Notes: generated by a model from the sequence alone, not told the origin. Positions 34,994-43,840 are shown, numbered from the stretch's first letter. The stretch is 44,508 bases of DNA from an uncultured Rhodospirillales bacterium (GCA_903823665.1 CAIJTR010000168.1:1-44508), one strand, 5' to 3'. Translations and numbers: made by a program.

Positions 34994-35272
34994 TTGCGTG
35001 TGGCACCGCTGGCAGAGGAGCTTTGGTTTCGAGGTTTGCTCTGGAACGGGTTAAGCCGGCATTGGTCACGGCTTATTGTGGCAATCGCCACATCGGGAAT
35101 ATGGCTAGGTCTACACGCAAATTATGGTTCTGCGATCATGCTGAAATTCGCACCTCAAGCTGCCATTGTCTCTTTGGCGCGCCATTATTGCGGCTCAACG
35201 AAGGCGACGTTCGTTCTGCATTCAATATTTAATGCCATCGCAATTCTTGGTTTTTATCTATTGAGTAGGTAA
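34994..35272 (+). pseudogene. Truncated CPBP intramembrane protease (C-terminal remnant)
   Basis: A 92-residue frame carrying the three CPBP (CAAX protease/bacteriocin-processing) motifs: Glu8-Glu9 with Arg13 (EELWFRG), His41 (GIWLGLHA) and His76 with Asn80 (VLHSIFNA). Family members normally have several more membrane segments before the EE motif; here a TAA stands in frame at 34976-34978, six codons before the TTG. Either the 5' part has been lost or a frameshift separates it. The tract is visibly AT-richer than its surroundings, which suggests a decayed foreign fragment. A short functional protein cannot be excluded. Confidence 0.6.
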
Positions 35273-35347
35273 TTTTTGCAATAACAGCTTTCAATGACAT
35301 GGCGCAAAACAACCGGTAAATCTCGGTCCGCGATGCATTCACCAGAG

Positions 35348-36139
35348 CTACACCAAATGTCTCAGCCGCTCATCCGCAAAAGCCGACGCCTTGATCAAAA
35401 GGTCGTTCACCACCCGGATCAGATCGGCGCTCACTGCCTCCTGCGGCTCGGTGGCGGCTGCCTCGGCTGCGAGCATCACCTCAGTGGCGATCATCGCATC
35501 AATGGCGACCCGTGGCGCGCCCATGCCAACTTCCGATGCTTGCGCCTTCAATGCCAGCAACTCTGACAGCTCAAGCTGTTCCGTTGCGGTCATGGTCACT
35601 TCGTGCTGCAGGCGGCCAATATCCATTGGCGGCGTTCCCACGGGATGGGCGCGCAGCCAGCGCAGGGCCAAGGCCGGGCGGACCGCGTAGAGATATTTCT
35701 TGAGGTTGACGGGGCTACGCTGCAGCCACTGCCCGCTGACGCGCCGGATCAGTGCCAAATAATGATGACGCGCCGCCCGCCGGGCGGGCACGAGATCGAC
35801 CAATTCCACAAGCTCGAGAACAAGCTCCGTCTCACTGTGGTAAACAATTGGGGATGAGAGCCATTCACGAACGGCACAGTTGCCACGCAAGATCAGCCCC
35901 ATCGTCTTGCGCATGTCCCAGCCTGACACGTCCAGATCGCCGGGATACTGCTTCTCGATAACGTCGCGGCCCGCTTCAATCTGAACGTGCCAGAGCGTGG
36001 GCCGGGCGTAGATAAACCGCACGTCCCAATCACTGTCGGGGCTGGGAAATCCCCAGGCACGACTGCCACTTTCCGCGGCGAACAGGACCACCACCTGTTC
36101 GGCCGTTTCGATGTGCCTGAGGTAAGCCGTCGGGTCCAT
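35348..36139 (-). CDS. Predicted nucleotidyltransferase, RNA-repair polymerase-beta family (RlaP/YcgL-like)
   Basis: A 263-residue protein from ATG 36139 (a TTG three codons earlier is possible). The polymerase-beta nucleotidyltransferase core is clear: GSRAWGFPSPDSDWDVRFIY, with Gly-Ser at 25-26 and metal-binding Asp37 and Asp39. This form of the motif belongs to the predicted nucleotidyltransferases sometimes linked to RNA repair ligases. The C-terminal two thirds is helical. No RNA ligase or polynucleotide kinase gene lies in the window, so any RNA-repair role is only a family-level guess. Confidence 0.82.
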   Translation of the reverse strand: MDPTAYLRHIETAEQVVVLFAAESGSRAWGFPSPDSDWDVRFIYARPTLWHVQIEAGRDVIEKQYPGDLDVSGWDMRKTMGLILRGNCAVREWLSSPIVYHSETELVLELVELVDLVPARRAARHHYLALIRRVSGQWLQRSPVNLKKYLYAVRPALALRWLRAHPVGTPPMDIGRLQHEVTMTATEQLELSELLALKAQASEVGMGAPRVAIDAMIATEVMLAAEAAATEPQEAVSADLIRVVNDLLIKASAFADERLRHLV

Positions 36140-36181
36140 TTGTGGCAAAGGTCAATCAGGAGGGGTAACCAGGATCCGAGC

Positions 36182-36580
36182 TCACACCGCCCGCACGATG
36201 AAATACCCAGCCGTCGCTGCAATCCCCGTCACGGCCGTGCCCCAGATCATGTCCACCACCGAAACCACCGCCGACCAACCTATCAAGGTCGCCAGATTGG
36301 TCATGTCATACGTGCCGTATGCAACCAAGCCGAGCAACGCGCCCCCCCAAGCCGCACGAACCCAAGAGCCCTCGGCCAGGGCCGGAAACACCGCGAAAGC
36401 CAGTATTCCAATCACGTAGAGCAGATAGAAGCCAGCGGCCACCGGAAGGTTCGGTGTCTCGAGCAGCAATCCGCCGAGCCGGGGCTTATAAAGCAACCCC
36501 GTCGCGGTGCTGAGCCAGACGAAATCCATCCCAAAAAACACGATGGCAGTGGCGATATAGGCAATCAGATTGGTGCGCAT
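36182..36580 (-). CDS. DUF2177-family membrane protein
   Basis: A 132-residue protein with four hydrophobic segments (about 5-23, 43-65, 72-90 and 105-128) and the family features FFGMDFVWL near the N-terminus and GLVAYGTYDMTNLATL in the third segment. ATG 36580 matches the family start; the longer frame to 36625 adds a polar leader. Function is unknown. It is in the same orientation as the nucleotidyltransferase, 42 bases upstream of it. Confidence 0.85.
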   Translation of the reverse strand: MRTNLIAYIATAIVFFGMDFVWLSTATGLLYKPRLGGLLLETPNLPVAAGFYLLYVIGILAFAVFPALAEGSWVRAAWGGALLGLVAYGTYDMTNLATLIGWSAVVSVVDMIWGTAVTGIAATAGYFIVRAV

Positions 36581-36655
36581 GGTGCAGTCCCGGCTGTGAC
36601 GTCCCTTATCACATGGGGACATCACAGCAGGTTACATCACGTGGCCGCTATGTCA

Positions 36656-38344
36656 TCAGGCCGCCCGCACCTCGGCCACCATCCGCGTCACCTGCTCGGC
36701 CAAAGTGTGGGACTGCGCCGAAATATCGCTCGCCGCACGAAGCACGGATGCTGCGGTGGCTCCGTTGCGCTCCACCGCGGAACTGGCCTGGCCGATATTC
36801 TCACTCACCTGCTGTGCCGCCTCCGACGCCTGACGCACGTTGCGTGAGATCTCCTGGGTGGCGATGCCTTGCTGTTCGACGGCTGCAGAGATACTGCTGG
36901 TGATCTCGCTGATATTGCCGATCGTGCGGGCGATGCCGCTGATCGCCTCCACCGCGGCACCAGTGGCGTTTTGCATCTGGCCAATCTGCTCGCTGATTTC
37001 AGCGGTCGCACGCGCCGTCTGCCCGGCGAGGCTTTTCACCTCATTGGCCACAACCGCAAAGCCACGCCCCGCCTCACCGGCACGAGCCGCCTCAATCGTC
37101 GCATTGAGTGCAAGCAGGTTGGTCTGTCCGGCGATGGAGGAGATAAGCCCCACCACATCGCCGATCTTGCTCGCAGCCTGGGCCAGCTTCTGCACCAGCG
37201 CATCCGTCCGCTGCGCATCCTCCACAGCGTTGGAGGAAATGCGGGTGGAATTGGCGACCTGATTGCTGATCTCGTTGATCGAGGCGGCCAATTGCTCACT
37301 CGCACTGGCCATCATCGTCACCGTCTCGACCGTGCGATCGACCATGGCGGTCGCCTGCTCAGTGCGGTTCTGTGCCTCCTCCGTCATGCCGCGTGAGCTT
37401 TCGGCGGCATCGGCGAGAGAGCTCGCAGACTGGCTGAGGCTCGTAGACAACCCACCAATCTGCGACTGTAGACGATCTGCCACATCGGAAGCCACCTGCT
37501 GCCGGGCGATGCGTGCGTTGGTATCAGCGCGCTGCCCCTGCTCGGCCAATGCCAGCCGCTCCATCGCCTGCGTTTTGAAAATGCTGAGCGCATTGGCCAT
37601 CTGGCCTACCTCGTCACGACGATCCTGGTCAGTGATCGCAACCGTGAGATCGCCCGCGGCCAGGTGCGCCATTTGCTGGCACAACCGATCAATGGGACGG
37701 GTGACGGAACGGCCGAGCAACCAGCTGATAAAACCGGCAACCGCCAACACGCCCGCACCGAACATCACCGTCCGCTTCAGCTCGACATCAAACTTCTCAT
37801 CCAGGTCATCCATGAACACACCAGTGGCGATCATGATGTCCCAAGGGGCGAATCCTTCGACGTAATTCATTTTGGGCACGGGAAGCGTTGTGCCGGGGCG
37901 AGGGAATTTAAGCCGCGTGATACCACCACCACGTTTGACCACGTCGAGCATGTCCTGCACGACCATCACACCGTCCGGATCTCGCAACCCCATGCGATTG
38001 GTGCCCTCAAGCTCGGGAGCAGACGGCTGAACGATGTCAATGCCGTCAAGCCGATACACGAAGAGGTAATTGTTTCCGTCGTAGCGCATTGCGGTGATCT
38101 GATCGTGAAAGCTTTTCACTGCCTGCTCATGTGAAAGCTTGCCGTCCAGCTCAGCTTTGTGGAGCGTCTTGGCAAGGTTGACCCCGGTCTCGACCAAAGC
38201 CTTCAATTCAGCCACCCGGCTTTCGACCATCGACTGGTATTCACCGTGCAGCTGCAGGCCGAGCATAACGACGAGGCTTGCAGCCAAAACGCCAACAATG
38301 GCCTGAAAACGCCACGCAATCGGGAGGTGTTTAACGAAGTTCAT
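36656..38344 (-). CDS. Methyl-accepting chemotaxis protein with a Cache-type sensor
   Basis: A 562-residue chemoreceptor. Membrane segments at about 10-31 and 193-211 flank a periplasmic single Cache-like domain (about 35-190, with [12 protein letters not shown] and [14 protein letters not shown]). A HAMP domain (about 212-265) and the long coiled-coil signalling domain follow; its conserved hairpin tip reads [26 protein letters not shown] 38344 is preferred over the upstream in-frame start at 38386. Single-Cache receptors of this class often sense small organic acids. No che genes are near, so it depends on a distant chemotaxis system. Confidence 0.94.
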   Translation of the reverse strand: MNFVKHLPIAWRFQAIVGVLAASLVVMLGLQLHGEYQSMVESRVAELKALVETGVNLAKTLHKAELDGKLSHEQAVKSFHDQITAMRYDGNNYLFVYRLDGIDIVQPSAPELEGTNRMGLRDPDGVMVVQDMLDVVKRGGGITRLKFPRPGTTLPVPKMNYVEGFAPWDIMIATGVFMDDLDEKFDVELKRTVMFGAGVLAVAGFISWLLGRSVTRPIDRLCQQMAHLAAGDLTVAITDQDRRDEVGQMANALSIFKTQAMERLALAEQGQRADTNARIARQQVASDVADRLQSQIGGLSTSLSQSASSLADAAESSRGMTEEAQNRTEQATAMVDRTVETVTMMASASEQLAASINEISNQVANSTRISSNAVEDAQRTDALVQKLAQAASKIGDVVGLISSIAGQTNLLALNATIEAARAGEAGRGFAVVANEVKSLAGQTARATAEISEQIGQMQNATGAAVEAISGIARTIGNISEITSSISAAVEQQGIATQEISRNVRQASEAAQQVSENIGQASSAVERNGATAASVLRAASDISAQSHTLAEQVTRMVAEVRAA

Positions 38345-38573
38345 GGGGCTATGTTCCAGACAATGACACCGCCACCATCGGCTCATTTGCCTAACGCCTG
38401 ATTAATTTCGCGCAGGTGACAGAAGAAAGGAAGTGCCCGGGATACGGATGCCAGCCGCAATATTGTTGCCCTTGGCCGGTCAAGCCGTTATCTCCGATCA
38501 GCGCCATGCGCCAATCAAACTGCCTCAAAATCAAAGGCCAGCTGAACATGCCTGCCTCGCCGGAACTTCGCTG
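38345..38573. other. Intergenic region between the chemoreceptor and the MarR gene
   Basis: These 229 bases separate divergent genes and must hold their promoters. An open frame from 38433 reads through into the MarR gene, so an N-terminally longer regulator cannot be ruled out. I found no clear inverted repeat; a GCCGATGG reminiscent of a flagellar-sigma -10 element lies before the chemoreceptor but has poor spacing. Confidence 0.4.
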
Positions 38574-39146
38574 ATGAGCGAGATGCGCGCGCCCTCAAAA
38601 TCGCAGGCGTCCTCTGCGAGAGCCCACGCCCAAGCGCCGCAAACTCAGGCAGCTGGCAGCAATCTTCTTTTCTTGCGAGAGGACGAGATCCGCACCGCAC
38701 AGGATTTGTTGTTCTTTGCGTACAGAGACTTCACCAACGCTGCCGATGTTATTCTCGATGAACTCGGGCTGGGTCGGGCGCATCATCGTGCCCTGCACTT
38801 CATCGGCCGCAACCCATCAATCTCAGTCACCGACTTGCTCAGCTTGCTGCGCATCACCAAACAAAGCCTTGCGCGCGTGCTCAGCGAATTGGTGGCACAA
38901 GGCTACGTGGCGCAAAACGCCGGGCGTGCCGATCGCAGGCAGCGGCTGCTGACGCTGACGGCAGAGGGGCAGACGCTGGAACGGCGGCTGTTTGAGCAGC
39001 AGCGCGACAGGCTTGCCACGGCCTACCGTGAGGCAGGGCCAGCGGCGGTGGAAGGTTTCCGGCGCGTGATGCGTGGAATTATGGATGAAACAGCGCGCGT
39101 TTATGTGGACAGTGCCGATCAGGCGGCCCGCGTGCGGAAGGGCTAA
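38574..39146 (+). CDS. MarR-family transcriptional regulator (PetP-like)
   Basis: A 190-residue winged-helix regulator. After a polar N-terminal tail (about 1-30) comes a helical dimerisation segment (EIRTAQDLLFFAYRDF), the helix-turn-helix SVTDLLSLLRITKQSLARVLSELVAQGYV and a wing with GRADRRQRLLTLT. ATG 38574 is a compromise; the frame is open back to 38433. It is 3 bases from the response-regulator gene. A MarR protein fused in an operon to an OmpR-type regulator is the arrangement of petP-petR in Rhodobacter capsulatus, so this may be the same regulatory pair. Confidence 0.88.
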   Translation: MSEMRAPSKSQASSARAHAQAPQTQAAGSNLLFLREDEIRTAQDLLFFAYRDFTNAADVILDELGLGRAHHRALHFIGRNPSISVTDLLSLLRITKQSLARVLSELVAQGYVAQNAGRADRRQRLLTLTAEGQTLERRLFEQQRDRLATAYREAGPAAVEGFRRVMRGIMDETARVYVDSADQAARVRKG

Positions 39147-39149
39147 GCC

Positions 39150-39854
39150 GTGACTGACGAATCACTGATACTCGTGGTGGATGACGATTTGCGGCTGCGC
39201 AATCTGCTGCAGCGCTTTCTTGTCGAAGCCGGATTTCGTGTCACCACGGCTGAAACAGCTGAAAGCGCGCGCGACCAACTGCGGTTCCTACAGCCAGATC
39301 TGATGGTGCTGGACGTGATGATGCCGGGCGAAAGCGGGCTCTCCCTCACCCAATCGCTGAAGCGCGAAGCCAATTCCATTCCGATCATTCTACTAACGGC
39401 GGCCGGAGCACCAGAGGACCGGATTGCTGGATTCGAAGCCGGGGCCGATGACTATCTGCCAAAACCGTTCGATCCGCGGGAACTTGTGTTGCGTATCCGC
39501 GCCATGCTGCGCCGCTCCGCCCCAGTGCCAGCAGCACCAACTGAAACCCCGAGCGGCCCGGTCACACTCGGGCTGATGACGTTCGACCCGGTGCGCGGCG
39601 AATTGCGCAGCCCGAACGGTAGCGTTCGGCTCACCGGCGGGGAAGCTGCGTTGCTCACCGCCATGGCGGCACGGGCACACGAGGTGATGTCTCGCGAGGA
39701 GATCGCAGCAGCGCTTGGCACGGATGAGTCGAGTGAAAGATCAATTGACGTGCAGATGACGCGGTTGCGGCGCAAAATCGAAATCGACCCACGTGATCCA
39801 CGGTTCCTGCACACGGTGCGCGGTCGCGGCTACGTGCTCAAACCCGGACCGTAA
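39150..39854 (+). CDS. OmpR-family response regulator (PetR-like)
   Basis: A 234-residue two-component regulator starting with GTG. The receiver domain has the acidic pair Asp11-Asp12, phosphoacceptor Asp55 (VLDVMMPG), Thr83 and Lys105 (LPKPFD). The C-terminal winged-helix DNA-binding domain ends with SIDVQMTRLRRKIEIDP and VRGRGYVLKPG. It lies between the MarR and kinase genes, so it should be phosphorylated by the kinase encoded next. Confidence 0.95.
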   Translation: MTDESLILVVDDDLRLRNLLQRFLVEAGFRVTTAETAESARDQLRFLQPDLMVLDVMMPGESGLSLTQSLKREANSIPIILLTAAGAPEDRIAGFEAGADDYLPKPFDPRELVLRIRAMLRRSAPVPAAPTETPSGPVTLGLMTFDPVRGELRSPNGSVRLTGGEAALLTAMAARAHEVMSREEIAAALGTDESSERSIDVQMTRLRRKIEIDPRDPRFLHTVRGRGYVLKPGP

Positions 39855-39868
39855 GGCGGGGCCACTCG

Positions 39869-41200
39869 ATGCGCCTGCTGTTTCATCATCAAATGCAATC
39901 CTTCAAGCGCATGCTGCCGCGCTCGCTGTTAGGGCGTGCGCTGCTGATCATGCTGGTGCCGCTGATTGTCGTGCAGGGCGTGGCGCTCCAGATCTTTTAC
40001 GGCAGCCATTTGGAACTGATCTCACGCAGGCTTTCAGGTGCCATCGCCGGCGAAATCGCCATCACCATCGGCGCATTGGAGCGCCATCCCGAGACCGGCG
40101 AGCGCGTCTGGGTTTTGGCGGACGCGAAGGACCGACTTGAACTGCCGATGAGCTTCAAAGCCAACGTGGTGCTCACCGAAGCCGAGCGAGCACCCAAGCG
40201 CGAATTTTTTGGTGGGCTTGCCTCCGCAATGGTGGAACGGGTGCAGAAGCCGTTCCGATTGGACTGGGATGCTGATCCAAACGCAGTGCTGATCGAAGTG
40301 CAGCTTCCAGACGGCGTGCTAGACGTGCTGGCCCCGCGCAAACGGCTCTACGCAGGAACGATTTACCTTTTTGTCCTGTGGCTTGTCGGCTCGTCCATGC
40401 TGCTGTTTGGCATCGCGGCACTGTTCATGCGCAATCAGGTGCGTGCTCTGCGTAGGCTGGCGGGGGCGGCCGAGGCATTCGGCATCGGGCGCGACCTGGG
40501 GCCGATCAAACCGGAGGGTGCCGCGGAAATCCGTCAGGCGGCGGCCGCGTTCAACCGGATGCAGGAGCGCATCAGGCGGTTTTTGGCGCAGCGAACGGAG
40601 TTGTTGGCCGGGGTGTCACACGATCTGCGCACCCCCCTCACGCGTCTGCGCCTGGCGGTGGCACTTCTCGAATCGCATCCCGATTTCACCGAAGATGCAA
40701 TCGATATGGAGGCGGACATCGCCGAGATGGACCGCATGATCGAGAGTTATCTGGCTTTTGCCCGTGGTGAGGGCACCGAGCAGGCAAGGCTGACGGATCT
40801 CAGTGCCGTGCTTGAGGATGTGGCAAGCAACGCACGACGTGCGGGATCGGAGATCGAGTTCTTACCGATTGAAGACTTGGTGATCTGGCTACGACCAGAC
40901 GCAATACGGCGGGCCATCACCAATCTAGTCGACAATGCAAGGCGGCACGCGAGCCTGATCAGCCTGCAGGCGCATCAGGCAAGCCCCCGCGCGGTCGAAA
41001 TCATGGTGGACGACAACGGTCCCGGCATTCCCACCGCCCAGCGTGAACACGTGTTCCGGCCGTTCTCCAGCGGTGCCACCGGTGGCACCGGCCTCGGGCT
41101 TACCATCGCGCGCGATATCATCCGCGCGCATGGCGGCGAGATCACGCTGGAAGACAGTCCTTCAGGCGGCCTGCGGGCGCGGGTTGTATTGCCCATTTAG
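39869..41200 (+). CDS. Sensor histidine kinase, EnvZ type
   Basis: A 443-residue membrane kinase with segments at about 22-44 and 162-186 around a periplasmic domain, then HAMP, and phosphoacceptor His251 (SHDLRTPLTRLRLA). The ATP-binding boxes are N (AITNLVDNARRHA), G1 (VDDNGPGIP) and G2 (GGTGLGLTIARDI). It is the cognate partner of the upstream regulator. Its last 39 bases overlap, on the opposite strand, the end of the ECF sigma gene. Confidence 0.95.
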   Translation: MRLLFHHQMQSFKRMLPRSLLGRALLIMLVPLIVVQGVALQIFYGSHLELISRRLSGAIAGEIAITIGALERHPETGERVWVLADAKDRLELPMSFKANVVLTEAERAPKREFFGGLASAMVERVQKPFRLDWDADPNAVLIEVQLPDGVLDVLAPRKRLYAGTIYLFVLWLVGSSMLLFGIAALFMRNQVRALRRLAGAAEAFGIGRDLGPIKPEGAAEIRQAAAAFNRMQERIRRFLAQRTELLAGVSHDLRTPLTRLRLAVALLESHPDFTEDAIDMEADIAEMDRMIESYLAFARGEGTEQARLTDLSAVLEDVASNARRAGSEIEFLPIEDLVIWLRPDAIRRAITNLVDNARRHASLISLQAHQASPRAVEIMVDDNGPGIPTAQREHVFRPFSSGATGGTGLGLTIARDIIRAHGGEITLEDSPSGGLRARVVLPI

Positions 41201-41926
41201 CAGCACCGAAATTGGCGCCCAGAACAGTGCCAGAACACGCTGCAGCCTGCCGCCATCGGTCTGCTTCACCCGCATTTTCGGTGCTGCAACACGCGCAGCC
41301 TCGCCCTTCGCAGCCCCCATCATCGCATCAACGGCGGAACGGATGCGACCACGGGCACGGTGCAACAGCACGCGTTGATTTTCCGACGACACGCCGAGGA
41401 TGTCACACGCCTCCTCGGAGGTGCGGTTCTCGATATCGCGCAGAATGATGCAGGCTTTCTGTGCGGCCGGAAGCTTTTCAATGGCTTCCTGCACCAGTTC
41501 CCAAAGCTGCCGGCCACCGATGATCCGTTCTGGGTCGAGCACATCCCAAAGCGCTGGGAGTTCGATCCAATGGCCATCGGCACCGAAATTCGATGTGTCC
41601 ACGGCTCGCTCCACACCGTCTAGCCCAGGCAGGCCCACGGTGCGGCCTTCGGTGCTGATGCGTGTACGGGCCCGGTTGGTCGCTATGGTGAAAATCCAGC
41701 CAGCGAGGCTGGAGCGGCCCTCGAAGCGCTCGATGTTGCGAAACACCGCGAGCCAAGTGTCTTGCACAATTTCTTCAGCCTGCGCGCGGCTGCCAATGAT
41801 GCCCTGCGCCACGCCCACCAACGAACCCTGGTAACGGCGGATCAACCTGCGATACGCATTTTGGTTGCCCGCCCGCAACAGGGCGAGGAATTCCGGGCTA
41901 TCGAAGGCAGCGTCGTCATTGGCCAT
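41162..41926 (-). CDS. ECF-type RNA polymerase sigma factor
   Basis: A 254-residue sigma-70 family factor with region 2 (AYRRLIRRYQGSLVGVAQGI, then AEEIVQDTWLAVFRNIERFEG and GWIFTIATNRARTR) and region 4 (EKLPAAQKACIILRDIENRTSEEACDILGVSSENQRVLLHRAR). A C-terminal extension of roughly 50 residues past region 4 (with MRVKQTDGGRLQRVLALFW) is longer than in a minimal ECF factor. The gene encoding a small zinc-binding protein diverges from it and probably encodes its anti-sigma factor. Its end overlaps the kinase gene by 39 bases. Confidence 0.94.
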   Translation of the reverse strand: MANDDAAFDSPEFLALLRAGNQNAYRRLIRRYQGSLVGVAQGIIGSRAQAEEIVQDTWLAVFRNIERFEGRSSLAGWIFTIATNRARTRISTEGRTVGLPGLDGVERAVDTSNFGADGHWIELPALWDVLDPERIIGGRQLWELVQEAIEKLPAAQKACIILRDIENRTSEEACDILGVSSENQRVLLHRARGRIRSAVDAMMGAAKGEAARVAAPKMRVKQTDGGRLQRVLALFWAPISVLLNGQYNPRPQAA

Positions 41927-41963
41927 AGGTTGGTCCTTGCGCCAGATCGTTGTCTAAGCATTC

Positions 41964-41990
41964 TTCCATGTAACTGTCACGTTCCAGTCA
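41964..41990. promoter_or_regulatory. Possible ECF-type promoter elements between the sigma and anti-sigma genes
   Basis: The gap holds TGGAAC on the minus strand (41986 to 41981), like the GGAAC -35 box of ECF promoters, and TGTAAC on the plus strand (41969-41974), another known ECF -35 form. Autoregulation of ECF operons is common, but I could not fix a matching -10 box for either. Confidence 0.25.
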
Positions 41991-42047
41991 GATGCGAGTC
42001 TGGTCATGAGATGGACGAATGCGCAGTGTTATCAGGGGAATGGTGAA

Positions 42048-42302
42048 GTGCTGGTCTGCCGCGATGTAACTGAGATGACGACGGAATATCTCGACGATTC
42101 GCTGCCTTGGCGCAAGCGGATGTCGATGAAGTTCCACCTGTCCATTTGCAGCTTCTGCCGTCGCCACATGACACAGGTGCGCGCGACTATCGGCCTGCTC
42201 AAGCGCATGCCGCCAATGCCGGTATCTCAGGTGACAGAAGATAACCTGATGGAGCACATGCAACTGCCCCCTGAGACACCAGCTTCCCCCACACCTATTT
42301 AA
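42048..42302 (+). CDS. Small zinc-finger anti-sigma protein (zf-HC2/ZAS type)
   Basis: An 84-residue cytoplasmic protein with the ZAS zinc motif: Cys4 near the N-terminus and His30-x3-Cys34-x2-Cys37 (FHLSICSFC). I chose the GTG at 42048 because AGGGGA lies about nine bases before it and because the protein then starts MLVCRDVTEM, like related small anti-sigma proteins. An ATG at 42006 would add 14 residues. No membrane segment follows the zinc motif, so it is a soluble form. It diverges from the ECF sigma gene, where such proteins usually sit next to and inhibit their sigma factor. Confidence 0.82.
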   Translation: MLVCRDVTEMTTEYLDDSLPWRKRMSMKFHLSICSFCRRHMTQVRATIGLLKRMPPMPVSQVTEDNLMEHMQLPPETPASPTPI

Positions 42303-42305
42303 GCA

Positions 42306-42689
42306 TCACGCAACAGGAGTGAAGCACGGCATCGGCGTGCCATCGGCACTTGGCACCCAGGCCAGCTTAACGCGCCCACCAACCTTCAACCCATTGAAAT
42401 CACAATCAACCAACTGCGCGAGCATGGTTGGTCCTTCTGCGAGGGTTACGTAGGCCAGAGCATACGGCTCGGCCACGCGACGCATGACCGTGTAAGTATA
42501 GATCACACCCTCACCGGACGCCTCAATACGGTCGGAAGCGTCGCCCAAGCAGTGCGGACAAATCGCACGCGGATACCAATGGGTGCGTGCGCAGGAGACG
42601 CATTTCGGCAGCATAAGGCGGTGCTGGCGCGCGGCCTCCCAGAACCAGGTGGTCTCAGGCGTGGGAACGGGTGCAGGCATGCTCATCAC
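42306..42689 (-). CDS. DUF35 zinc-ribbon/OB-fold protein
   Basis: A 127-residue protein with an N-terminal helix (TTWFWEAARQHRL), a rubredoxin-like zinc ribbon (Cys30, Cys33, Cys44, Cys47 in KCVSC and CPHC) and a C-terminal OB fold (GVIYTYTVMRRV, YALAYVTLAEG, GGRVKLAW). Such proteins are obligate partners of thiolase-superfamily enzymes acting on acyl-CoA. The start is GTG, overlapping the thiolase-like stop by 4 bases; ATG one codon later is equally possible. Confidence 0.92.
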   Translation of the reverse strand: MMSMPAPVPTPETTWFWEAARQHRLMLPKCVSCARTHWYPRAICPHCLGDASDRIEASGEGVIYTYTVMRRVAEPYALAYVTLAEGPTMLAQLVDCDFNGLKVGGRVKLAWVPSADGTPMPCFTPVA

Positions 42690-43840
42690 AGGCGCTCCAT
42701 AATAAGTGTCGCACTTCCGTGCCGGGTGCCGAGCAGACCGCCAGTGCCGTGTGCAAGGGCAAGGTCACAATTCGGCACCTGCACCTTTGGATGCGCTTCG
42801 CCGCGAAGCTGCCGGACGGCCTCGATCACCTTGGTGATGCCACCGCGATTGGCCGGGTGATTGTTGCACAACCCGCCGCCATCAGTGTTGAAGGGCAGCT
42901 TGCCGACGCCCGAGATCAGATTTCCATCCGCCACAAAGCGGCCGCCCTGCCCTTTTTCGCAAAAGCCGATGTCTTCCAGCTGCATCAGAACCGTGATGGT
43001 GAAGCTGTCATAGATCGAGGCGTATTTGATGTCGGCCGGCGTCACGCCTGCCTCGGCGAAGGCGATGGGGCCGGAGACGCGGCCGCCGGAATAGGTGAGA
43101 TCAACCGCGCCAGCCATGGTGTGCTTCACCGCCTCCCCCGCCCCACGCACGGCCACGAGAGGACGTTTCAGCGTGCGGGCGATCTCTGGCGAGACGACGA
43201 TGAGTGCGCCGCCGCCATCTGAGATCACGCAGCAATCGAGGCGGTGCAGCGGGTCGGCGACCATGGGGGAGGCCAGCACCTCCTCCACCGTTACGACGTC
43301 GCGGAGCATGGCGTGTGGATTCCATTGCGCATGGTGCGACGCGGCGACCTTGATCCAGGCGAGTTGCTCAGACGTCGTGCCGTATTCGTGCATGTGCCGC
43401 ATGGCGCAGAGCGCGTAGGCGTTCAGCGTGACGAGGCCATACGGGGCCTCGAACTGCACGTCCGGCTGGTCGGGATTGACCGCGCGCGGGCGGGAATCGG
43501 TGCGCGGACGGCCCGCCAGAGTGATGAGCGCCACGTTGCACTTGCCGGCTTTGATGGCCTGGGCCGCGTGCGAGACGAGCATCAGATACGAGCTGCCACC
43601 AATATCGGTTGCGTCCACGTGCCTGACCCGCAGATTCATATAATCGGCCATCGACAGCGGGCCCATGCCGGGCGCATCACCAGCACAGAAATAGCCATCC
43701 ACATCGTCTTTGGTCAGGCCCGCATCGGCCAGTGCCCCGCGCGCGCACTCGGCGTGCAGTTGTGCCACCGATTTGTCGGGTGCCTTTCGCGTGGGATGTT
43801 CATACGCTCCGGCGATGAATGCCGCGTGTTTGATGGTCAT
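42686..43840 (-). CDS. Thiolase-superfamily protein (SCPx/lipid-transfer type)
   Basis: A 384-residue thiolase-fold protein. GAGGAGACGGC before ATG 43840 is a strong ribosome-binding site. Where biosynthetic and degradative thiolases have the nucleophilic Cys, this reads GGSSYLML (about 81-88), and the C-terminal Cys block is replaced by AHGTGGLLGTRHG. The segments YDSFTITVLMQLEDIGF and NTDGGGLCNNHPANRGG are typical of SCPx-like thiolases. Without the usual Cys pair it may act as an aldolase or lyase on acyl-CoA, like Ltp2 of steroid degradation, which also needs a DUF35 partner. Annotation as acetyl-CoA acetyltransferase would be unsafe. Confidence 0.88.
   Translation of the reverse strand: MTIKHAAFIAGAYEHPTRKAPDKSVAQLHAECARGALADAGLTKDDVDGYFCAGDAPGMGPLSMADYMNLRVRHVDATDIGGSSYLMLVSHAAQAIKAGKCNVALITLAGRPRTDSRPRAVNPDQPDVQFEAPYGLVTLNAYALCAMRHMHEYGTTSEQLAWIKVAASHHAQWNPHAMLRDVVTVEEVLASPMVADPLHRLDCCVISDGGGALIVVSPEIARTLKRPLVAVRGAGEAVKHTMAGAVDLTYSGGRVSGPIAFAEAGVTPADIKYASIYDSFTITVLMQLEDIGFCEKGQGGRFVADGNLISGVGKLPFNTDGGGLCNNHPANRGGITKVIEAVRQLRGEAHPKVQVPNCDLALAHGTGGLLGTRHGSATLIMERL

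Noticed and set aside
34954-35232. A 92-codon frame overlapping the CPBP remnant in another frame
   Set aside because: The CPBP motifs are all in the other frame. The first few residues could belong to a frameshifted 5' part, but there is too little to decide.
38376-38404. A flagellar-sigma-like promoter before the chemoreceptor
   Set aside because: GCCGATGG on the minus strand resembles the -10 part, but the only TAAT-like -35 candidate is about 18 bases away instead of about 15.
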